Assembly (NCBI GenBank): GCA_900754755.1
Contig: CAAEEC010000219.1
Location: 1-6,987, forward strand
DNA: 6,987 nt
Reading direction: 5' to 3'
DNA from: Clostridia bacterium
Lineage (GTDB): Bacteria; Bacillota; Clostridia; Christensenellales; Aristaeellaceae
Both the position numbers and the translations under genes were made by a program. The notes below the pieces were generated by a model. The model had not been told where the DNA came from, searched no databases, and saw nothing but the letters and a program-made list of their open reading frames with translations. Of this stretch, positions 1-4,616 are shown one piece after another. Position 1 is the first letter of the stretch; each line of letters starts with the position of its first letter.

Positions 1-4
1 CCAT
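1..4 (-). CDS. Start of an unidentified minus-strand gene, cut by the left edge
   Basis: On the minus strand an ATG at 4-2 is preceded by GGAGGAGG (17-10) and a 5-nt gap, which is a strong Shine-Dalgarno arrangement. Only the first codon is in the window, so nothing can be said about the product. The gene points the same way as the sensor-LytTR gene upstream of it, but a terminator-like hairpin at 98-133 lies between them, so it is probably transcribed separately. The call rests on the ribosome binding site alone and would fail if the frame closes soon after the edge. Confidence 0.45.
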
Positions 5-41
5 CCTTGCCTCCTCCGATTGTCGCCAGCTTTACGCGCCA

Positions 42-67
42 TGTAACCACTCGTGTAACTGTGTAAC
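42..67. repeat. Three TGTAAC (GTTACA on minus) hexamers in the left-edge gene leader
   Basis: TGTAAC occurs at 42-47, 54-59 and 62-67; on the minus strand this reads as three GTTACA units before the left-edge start codon. The unit-to-unit steps are 12 and 8 bp. The uneven spacing does not match an operator family I can name. It may be an operator or leader element, or chance. Confidence 0.3.
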
Positions 68-97
68 GCCCAAGCCAATAGCATAATCGAACAAATG

Positions 98-133
98 AAA
101 AAACCGGCATTTCTTGCGTGAAATGTCGGTTTT
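98..133 (-). terminator. Intrinsic-terminator-like hairpin after the sensor-LytTR gene
   Basis: The arms at 100-113 and 120-133 pair over 14 positions with a single non-Watson-Crick pair (107/126) and a 6-nt loop. Read on the minus strand the hairpin begins about 30 nt after the stop codon of the 164-1456 gene and ends in six T (103-98). The odd pair is a C-A mismatch in the minus transcript but a G-U wobble in a plus transcript, which would end in only four U, so it may work in both directions. Confidence 0.65.
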
Positions 134-147
134 CGAGCGTGAAATGT
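116..147. promoter_or_regulatory. 11-bp perfect direct repeat with 21-bp period, candidate LytTR site
   Basis: GCGTGAAATGT occurs at 116-126 and again at 137-147. On the minus strand each copy contains ACATTTCAC (126-118 and 147-139), and these 9-mers are 12 bp apart. LytTR regulators of the AgrA type bind pairs of imperfect 9-bp direct repeats 12-13 bp apart, with a consensus close to [TA][AC][CA]GTTN[AG][TG]; each copy here fits 7 of 9 positions, missing the G and the last base. The right-edge proximal half of copy one also forms part of the hairpin at 98-133. That this site serves a LytTR protein is inference. Confidence 0.35.
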
Positions 148-163
148 ATTCTGCCTGGCCGCG

Positions 164-1456
164 CTAAAACGTATATCGAATGTACGCTTCCTTCAATTGG
201 GGATACACATTGCGGGAAATGGGAATGCTCCGCCCATCCGCCATCAAAAGATCCGTGGCCGTGATGCCATTCACATAGGAAAGGTTCACGACATACGCCC
301 GATGCGGCAAAAAGAAGCAGGGGTACTTTTTCAGCCGCTCATACAAAGACGAAAGCGTGTCCGTCGTTTCCAGCGTAGAACCATCCACCAGCGTGCATAC
401 GCGGCTGTGGTTGAAACTTTCTATGGTCACAATCTGGCGAATGTACAGCTTGCGCAAGCCCACTTTGCTCTTTAGCAGGAGCGAGGGGTTTTCCTGCTGC
501 GTCAGGCGAATGTGTTCCATCACATCGCAATGCGCTTCCCGCGCGCGGCCAATGCAGGAAGCCAGCGCCGCGTTGATGGGGAAATTCTCGCAATACGCCG
601 CCGGTTCGATGCCCGTAAGGCGGCCGTGCAAATGCTCAAGATATTCCGCCACGCTGCTCGCGTTTTCCCGCTGCGCCATGCCCTCCAGCACCAAAAGATG
701 GTGGCGAATATCGTGCCGGTACGCCCGCCCCAGTTCCATGCGGTGGCACACATCCTCATATTCCCGGCGCTGCGCCTGCATTTGCGCCGCCACGGCCTTT
801 TCCATGGCCCGCATCTTCTCCAGCGAAGCGTTGGCAGACAGCACGCGCACGATCACCAGAAAAACGGAAAGCGCCGTGACGAACAAGAGCGTCAACACCG
901 TGACATTCGTCGTCGCGTTGCTAAAATACGAAAACAGCGCCAGCAGCATACAAACGGGAAAGCACAGCAGCAACCATCCGTTTCGATTGCCCAGCACATA
1001 AGCGCGAAAGGGCTTGCGCAAAAAGCGCAGCGCAAGAAACACCAGCCCGCCCGCGGCAACCGCCAGGCAAGCGGTGATCACCCCATTGAGCGCAAGCTGC
1101 GGAAAACGCGCCAGTTGCCGCAGCAAAATCTTGCAAAAAATGTTCAGCGCAAAATAGACCACAAACCCCACCAGCCAGACCGCTGCCGTCGCGAGTGCGC
1201 CGGAGCGGGACAGCGCGTGCAAAACGAGCACCGCGGGCACATAGGCTGTGAGCGGCAAGAGCGTGAGCACCAGCGTGCGGTCCAGGCCATGCGCCAACAG
1301 CGCGCCCTGCAAAAGGCAAATGCCCATAAGCGCGCCGCCGGCAACCGCGGCGCTCACCAGGCGGGAGAAGCGCCGCTCCACGAGCGCGCCGCAAACCAGC
1401 GCGAAGGCCAGAAACACCATTCCTTCCCACAAAAGCTTTTCTCCCTCTGGGAACAT
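164..1456 (-). CDS. Membrane sensor with AgrC-like histidine box fused to LytTR DNA-binding domain; no ATPase domain
   Basis: This 430-residue protein is probably a membrane-anchored transcription regulator. Residues 1-206 hold about seven hydrophobic helices (near 8-25, 33-54, 60-81, 88-110, 122-145, 160-178, 182-206). Residues 208-240 look like a coiled-coil linker. The segment at 244-318 matches the dimerisation/histidine region of AgrC-type (HPK10-like) kinases, with YRHDIRHH and candidate His248, and continues to the typical CENFPINAAL stretch. Where the ATP-binding domain should begin, near residue 318-326, the chain passes directly into a complete LytTR domain (325-430) with the PHRAYVVNLSYV and IPISRNVYPQLKEAY motifs. 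No N, G1 or G2 box and no receiver domain is present, and no partner kinase or response regulator lies nearby. The start at 1456 is chosen because GGAGGT sits 6 nt upstream; an in-frame ATG at 1498 lies at the predicted transcript start and has no ribosome site. It may be a functional one-component regulator or a deletion product of an adjacent kinase/regulator pair. Confidence 0.85.
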   Translation of the reverse strand: MFPEGEKLLWEGMVFLAFALVCGALVERRFSRLVSAAVAGGALMGICLLQGALLAHGLDRTLVLTLLPLTAYVPAVLVLHALSRSGALATAAVWLVGFVVYFALNIFCKILLRQLARFPQLALNGVITACLAVAAGGLVFLALRFLRKPFRAYVLGNRNGWLLLCFPVCMLLALFSYFSNATTNVTVLTLLFVTALSVFLVIVRVLSANASLEKMRAMEKAVAAQMQAQRREYEDVCHRMELGRAYRHDIRHHLLVLEGMAQRENASSVAEYLEHLHGRLTGIEPAAYCENFPINAALASCIGRAREAHCDVMEHIRLTQQENPSLLLKSKVGLRKLYIRQIVTIESFNHSRVCTLVDGSTLETTDTLSSLYERLKKYPCFFLPHRAYVVNLSYVNGITATDLLMADGRSIPISRNVYPQLKEAYIRYTF

Positions 1457-1461
1457 CGCCG

Positions 1462-1468
1462 CACCTCC
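1462..1468 (-). promoter_or_regulatory. Ribosome binding site that fixes the sensor-LytTR start
   Basis: The minus strand reads GGAGGTG at 1468-1462; GGAGGT lies 6 nt before the ATG at 1456. No comparable motif precedes the longer in-frame start codons at 1498 or 1621. Confidence 0.8.
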
Positions 1469-1505
1469 CTCGCGCCAGCAGCCGCCAAACCCGCTCATTG
1501 CGTTT

Positions 1506-1535
1506 ATTATAGCCCATCTTCCCCCGCGTTGTAAT
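1506..1535 (-). promoter_or_regulatory. Promoter of the sensor-LytTR gene with an overlapping dyad
   Basis: A perfect TATAAT lies at 1511-1506 on the minus strand. The best -35 is ATTACA at 1535-1530 (4 of 6, spacer 18). Transcription would begin near 1499, giving a leader of about 43 nt. The imperfect palindrome GCGTTGTAATACGC at 1526-1539 covers the -35 and could be an operator, because a weak -35 fits an activated or repressed promoter. Confidence 0.6.
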
Positions 1536-1549
1536 ACGCAAAATGCTCC

Positions 1550-1575
1550 CTTCCCAAACCGCACGCGGCGGGAAG
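1550..1575. other. Small inverted repeat between the divergent promoters
   Basis: CTTCCC at 1550-1555 pairs with GGGAAG at 1570-1575, with CCG/CGG pairing inside. A further six-base pair of arms, 1541-1546 and 1585-1590, is roughly concentric. It lies just upstream of the sensor-LytTR promoter and about 65 bp from the yebC promoter. No factor can be named, and the rest of 1576-1638 shows nothing recognisable. Confidence 0.3.
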
Positions 1576-1638
1576 TGGGTTTGCGCATTTCCAAATTCGT
1601 CTTTCGCAGTATTTTACGCATCCGCGCACGCGCGCCGA

Positions 1639-1668
1639 TTGACGAAAAGGGCGTTTTTGTGGTAATAT
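1639..1668 (+). promoter_or_regulatory. Promoter of yebC
   Basis: TTGACG at 1639-1644 (5 of 6) is followed by an 18-bp spacer and TAATAT at 1663-1668 (4 of 6), preceded by TGG, an extended -10 element. Transcription would start near 1675, leaving a short leader with AGGGGG around 1687-1692 as the ribosome site before the ATG at 1700. Confidence 0.65.
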
Positions 1669-1699
1669 AAAGAGACGAAACGAATCAGGGGGCGGATTT

Positions 1700-2449
1700 A
1701 TGTCCGGACATAACAAATGGTCAACCATCAAGCATAAGAAAGAAAAGACCGACGCGCAGCGCGGCAAGATCTTCACCAAGATTGGCCGCGAAATCGCCAT
1801 CGCCGTGCGCGAGGGCGGGCCCGACCCGTCGACCAACGGCAAATTGCGCGACGTGGTCGCCAAAGCCAAGGCCGCGAACATGCCCAACGATAACATCAAT
1901 CGTTCCATCAAAAAGGCGGCGGGCGAAGGCGAAGGCGCAAACTATAAAGAGATTACGTATGAAGGGTATGCCCCGGGCGGCGTGGCCGTGATCGTGGAAG
2001 TCGTGACGGATAACCTCAACCGCACGGCCAGCGAGGTGCGCCATATCTTTGATAAGAACGGCGGCTCTATGGGCGCCACGGGCTGCGTGGCCTGGATGTT
2101 CGAGCGCAAGGGCGTGATCGAGCTGGACAATTCCAAGGGTCTGGATGAGGACGAACTGATGATGCTGGCGCTGGACGCGGGCGCGGCGGACGTGGAAGTG
2201 GGCGATGGCATGGCCATCCTGTACACGGATCCCAACGACTTTTCGCAGGTGCGCGAGAACCTCGAAAAGGCGGGCTGCACGTTCCTGGAGGCCGAGCGCG
2301 CCATGGTGCCCAACAATACGGTGGAAGTGAGCGATCCGGAAACCGTCGAGAAAGTGCGCAAGCTGCTCGATTGGCTGGAGGATTACGACGATACCCAGAA
2401 TGTGTATCACAACGCCGATCTGCCCGAGGAAGACGACGAGGACGAATAA
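1700..2449 (+). CDS. yebC: YebC/TACO1-family protein, probable translation factor / PmpR-type regulator
   Basis: This 249-residue protein is a full-length member of the YebC (TACO1, UPF0082) family, whose usual length is about 240-250. Visible family motifs are MSGHNKWSTIKHKK at 1-14, KAKAANMPNDNINRSIKKA at 55-73, YEGYAPGG at 87-94, NRTASEVRHIF at 107-117 and DDTQNVYHN at 230-238. The family was first annotated as DNA-binding regulators (PmpR); the human mitochondrial TACO1 and recent bacterial work tie it to relief of ribosome stalling, notably at polyproline stretches, so a cytoplasmic translation role is the better reading. The chain ends in an acidic tail, EEDDEDE. The start follows a G-rich ribosome site. 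The gene ends in tandem stops (TAA TAG). It lies alone, without the ruvC neighbour common in other bacteria. Confidence 0.96.
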   Translation: MSGHNKWSTIKHKKEKTDAQRGKIFTKIGREIAIAVREGGPDPSTNGKLRDVVAKAKAANMPNDNINRSIKKAAGEGEGANYKEITYEGYAPGGVAVIVEVVTDNLNRTASEVRHIFDKNGGSMGATGCVAWMFERKGVIELDNSKGLDEDELMMLALDAGAADVEVGDGMAILYTDPNDFSQVRENLEKAGCTFLEAERAMVPNNTVEVSDPETVEKVRKLLDWLEDYDDTQNVYHNADLPEEDDEDE

Positions 2450-2463
2450 TAGAAACGATGTTT

Positions 2464-2500
2464 GCACAAGCGAGCGCAAATTCTTTGCGCCCGCTTGTGC
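2464..2500. other. 37-bp near-perfect dyad between yebC and the next gene (terminator or operator)
   Basis: The arms 2464-2480 and 2484-2500 pair at 16 of 17 positions (one A/C mismatch, 2473/2491) around a TTC loop. It begins 15 nt after the yebC stop, as a terminator would, but neither strand has a T-run after it. On the plus strand it is followed at once by TATAAT at 2502-2507, so the right arm fills the spacer of a possible promoter. It could be a Rho-type or weak terminator, an RNA stabilising stem, or an operator. Confidence 0.6.
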
Positions 2501-2501
2501 G

Positions 2502-2507
2502 TATAAT
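2502..2507 (+). promoter_or_regulatory. Probable -10 element for the 2543-3187 gene
   Basis: A perfect TATAAT lies here, which would start transcription near 2514 and give a leader of about 29 nt. At the ideal distance (2479-2484) there is no good -35 sequence; that stretch is the loop region of the dyad at 2464-2500. If it is a promoter it is weak or needs an activator. Confidence 0.4.
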
Positions 2508-2530
2508 AAGACTTGTTGCCATGGGGCTTA

Positions 2531-2536
2531 AGGAGG
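2531..2536 (+). promoter_or_regulatory. Ribosome binding site deciding the start at 2543
   Basis: AGGAGG here is 6 nt from the ATG at 2543. An in-frame ATG at 2537 abuts the motif with no spacing, so it is an unlikely start. Confidence 0.8.
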
Positions 2537-2542
2537 ATGGAC

Positions 2543-3187
2543 ATGCGCAAATGGTTGCTGATTGGCGTTGTCGTGTTTGTGGCGCTCGCCGCGGCGGGCG
2601 TCTATTGCAACGCGCGCCAAGGCGTGTGGCTGGATGGCGCGTTCTATGCGCAAACAAGCGAGGGGACGTTTGCCGCCGGCGGCGATAGAATCGCAATCGA
2701 ACGCACAGAGAACGGCGCGCGCTTCACCGGCGAAGTGGCTGGCGCAGCCCTCGAGGCCCAGTTGACGCAAACCGATGGGCTGGTTCGCGTGGAAATGGGC
2801 GAGGACGTGGTGGAGGGGTATCCCGCGAATGGCGGCCTCGTGGATAGCGAGGGGCTGCCGCTCGCCTGGAACCAGGGGATCACAGTTTCGGTCGGTGGCG
2901 AGGAGCCGCCCACGAATCCCTATGCGCTGGCGGACGCGCTGTATGGCATGTACGCGGGCGCAACCGAGCCACGCGGCGAATGGGGCATGGTGTGGATTTA
3001 CGCGCTCCTGTACTGGATGGGCCTGACGGCAATCCTCTGGCCGGAAGAGACGCACTTTTTGCTTTCGCGCTGGGCGTACCGCAACGCGGAACTTTCCGAC
3101 GCGGGCATGGCCATGCAGCGCTTGGGCGGCGGCGTGGCCATGGTCGCCAGCGTCGTGGTGCTGTTTTTGCCGCTATTCATTCACTGA
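2543..3187 (+). CDS. Small membrane protein of unknown function, C-terminus resembling DUF6199
   Basis: This 214-residue protein has one N-terminal hydrophobic helix (4-21), a polar extracytoplasmic or cytoplasmic region of about 120 residues that looks beta-rich (25-145), and two C-terminal helices (148-166 and 195-213). The segment between the last two helices, SRWAYRNAELSDAGMAMQRL (175-194), resembles the helix-turn-helix pattern I recall for the DUF6199 membrane family, whose function is unknown; this match is from memory and tentative. There are no obvious catalytic motifs. The first helix could be an uncleaved signal anchor; a Cys at residue 22 (VYCN) is not in a convincing lipobox. The gene has its own ribosome site and possibly its own promoter, and its last 15 bp overlap the 3' end of the opposing CAP gene. 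No function is proposed. Confidence 0.8.
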   Translation: MRKWLLIGVVVFVALAAAGVYCNARQGVWLDGAFYAQTSEGTFAAGGDRIAIERTENGARFTGEVAGAALEAQLTQTDGLVRVEMGEDVVEGYPANGGLVDSEGLPLAWNQGITVSVGGEEPPTNPYALADALYGMYAGATEPRGEWGMVWIYALLYWMGLTAILWPEETHFLLSRWAYRNAELSDAGMAMQRLGGGVAMVASVVVLFLPLFIH

Positions 3188-4447
3188 AACCGTGCATATG
3201 TCGGTTATGCCGTTGACCGCTATGGCGGAAATCTCGCATTCGCCCGCCGCGAGTGCGGTGACGCGCCCATTTGCGTCCACCGTAGCGATGGCGGGATCAC
3301 TGCTTTCATAGCGCACACTCGTGTCGTCCGCCCAGGAAGGGATGGCGATGGCTTCCACCGCCGCCGTTTCGCCCACCCGCAGGGCGAGCGTTTGCGGCTC
3401 GATTTCCACGGCGGCGGGTTCGATGGGTTCCAGGGAGATGACTTCCACCGTGTATTCCAGCGAAGCGGTGGCTCCATCCGCCGCGACAAGCCCCTCGATG
3501 GTCACTTGCCACACCTGGTTTTGCTCATAGCCCGCCAAACCAGCGGCGGCGAGATCGGGCCGAAAGATGATGCAGGCCCCTTCGCCGTAAGCCTCGCGGC
3601 TGATGGCGAAGTATTGCGCCTCGATTTCACTGGATGGCAGGGCAAAGCGGAACACCGCGCCGCTGTTTTGCTCCCTTAGGGTGACGGTGGGAGAACTGGC
3701 TTCCAAATTGTAGGCTTCTGGTTGCAGGGAAACGGACCAAGGCATGCCCGCGCTCATATATTCCGCGGGGAACGCGCCCGCCGAAGGCCAGGCCACATGG
3801 CCATAGTCCGCATCTTCGCCGGAGAAATCCATCACGTGCATCACCACGTAGCTGATGCCCGAGGCGGAATTGGCCAGCCCAAAGCCGGTGTATTGCAGCC
3901 GCGGGGACAAAATCCAGCGGCGGTGGCCCAGCGTGGGCAGGTTGTAGTCCGCTTCATCGAGCATAAAGTGCTCCAGGCCCGTGAGCAGCACATCGTCCGT
4001 AAACCAGTTGAAAGAGGCGATGTTGCTGGAAGAGGCGGCGGCATAGCCGGTTTCGTACAGCGCGAGCGGCATGCCTTCCGGCTGGCTGGGCGTGTGCGAA
4101 AGCTCGTTTGCCGCGGCGAGCAGCAGCGCGGCGGCCTGGGAACGGGCGGTCGCTTCCTCGCTCAGCGCCAGGTCGTAGGGCAAATATGCGAGGTATCGAA
4201 TAAATTTAACATTGTTCAACGCCTGTTCCAGCGCCTCTTCGGTGAGCGCGCCCGGCAAAAATTGTTGCAAGTCAGGCAACGTTTCGTAAGGCGTGCGCAT
4301 GGGAGTTTCGCACAATTGCACATACATTTTTCTCACCTCTTCGCGAGAATGCGTTTCGCAAAACGCAACTTGAGAGGCAAAAAGCAGCGCTAACGCGCAT
4401 ACAACAAGGCCGCACAAGCGGGCGGCGCCGCAAATTTTCTTCTTCAT
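3173..4447 (-). CDS. Secreted CAP-domain protein with C-terminal Big2 (Ig-like) domain
   Basis: This 424-residue protein begins with a basic then hydrophobic signal sequence (1-30; the cleavage point is unclear, near residue 28-30, and VAFC does not fit a lipobox). A CAP/SCP-like domain spans about 75-208, with SHTP (His118), SSSNIASFN (139-147) and GHRRWIL (His175), the pattern of clostridial CAP proteins. A middle region (about 236-340) looks beta-rich. Residues 345-422 form a bacterial Ig-like Big2 domain, with VRYESSDPAIATVDANGRV and TALAAGECEISA. No cell-wall sorting signal follows, so it is probably released or bound through the Ig-like domain. CAP proteins of this group are usually of unknown activity. 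The ATG at 4447 is the only start that keeps the signal sequence; an in-frame TGA lies 15 nt upstream and no good Shine-Dalgarno motif precedes it, so translation may be weak. Its tail overlaps the convergent gene by 15 bp. Confidence 0.88.
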   Translation of the reverse strand: MKKKICGAARLCGLVVCALALLFASQVAFCETHSREEVRKMYVQLCETPMRTPYETLPDLQQFLPGALTEEALEQALNNVKFIRYLAYLPYDLALSEEATARSQAAALLLAAANELSHTPSQPEGMPLALYETGYAAASSSNIASFNWFTDDVLLTGLEHFMLDEADYNLPTLGHRRWILSPRLQYTGFGLANSASGISYVVMHVMDFSGEDADYGHVAWPSAGAFPAEYMSAGMPWSVSLQPEAYNLEASSPTVTLREQNSGAVFRFALPSSEIEAQYFAISREAYGEGACIIFRPDLAAAGLAGYEQNQVWQVTIEGLVAADGATASLEYTVEVISLEPIEPAAVEIEPQTLALRVGETAAVEAIAIPSWADDTSVRYESSDPAIATVDANGRVTALAAGECEISAIAVNGITDICTVSVNE

Positions 4448-4502
4448 GTAGGGAATATTTCAACGGCGAAGCAACAAAATCCTCTTATTTGGGGGCTTCC
4501 AA

Positions 4503-4532
4503 TTTTCAAGTTTTTCTGTTAAAATATATACT
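4503..4532 (+). promoter_or_regulatory. Possible promoter of the EF-G-like gene
   Basis: TATACT at 4527-4532 (5 of 6) is paired with TTTTCA at 4503-4508 (4 of 6, spacer 18); TAAAAT at 4520-4525 is an alternative -10. The region is distinctly AT-rich compared with its surroundings. The leader would be about 78 nt. For the divergent CAP gene I see only a poor candidate (TTGAAA at 4510-4505 on the minus strand, without a good -10). Confidence 0.45.
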
Positions 4533-4552
4533 AGCCTATCATGCGTGCGCCT

Positions 4553-4583
4553 ATAGCCGCGAGAGCGGTTTTCGCGCCGCTAT
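4553..4583 (+). other. Leader hairpin upstream of the EF-G-like gene
   Basis: ATAGC CGCGA (4553-4562) pairs with TCGCG and GCTAT (4572-4576, 4579-4583), with a 2-nt bulge and a 9-nt loop. It falls inside the predicted leader, 34 nt before the start codon. It does not cover the ribosome site, and no T-run follows, so it is not an obvious attenuator. Confidence 0.4.
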
Positions 4584-4604
4584 GACAATATTCACGAATT
4601 GCGG

Positions 4605-4609
4605 GGAGG
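4605..4609 (+). promoter_or_regulatory. Ribosome binding site of the EF-G-like gene
   Basis: GGAGG lies 7 nt before the ATG at 4617. An upstream in-frame start codon at 4599 would place this motif inside the coding region, so 4617 is preferred. Confidence 0.85.
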
Positions 4610-4616
4610 ATCATCA

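Noticed and set aside
42..67. PhoP/PhoB-type box made of the GTTACA repeats
   Set aside because: Those boxes need an 11-bp period; the steps here are 12 and 8 bp and the hexamer differs from TTAACA.
98..147. CRISPR-like repeat array
   Set aside because: There are only two 11-bp units with a 10-bp gap, one of them part of a terminator stem, and no cas genes are present.
512..1534. Plus-strand open frame of about 340 codons opposite the sensor-LytTR gene
   Set aside because: Its product is rich in Arg, His and Gln with no fold-like pattern, while the minus strand shows clear membrane and LytTR motifs; it is a GC-driven shadow.
1457..1621. N-terminal extension of the sensor-LytTR frame by 55 residues
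   Set aside because: It crosses the TATAAT promoter, has no ribosome site, and encodes a basic, non-family sequence; the strong GGAGGT fixes the start at 1456.
1721..2479. Minus-strand open frame of about 250 codons opposite yebC
   Set aside because: It mirrors a well-conserved gene, has His/Val-rich composition and no family motif.
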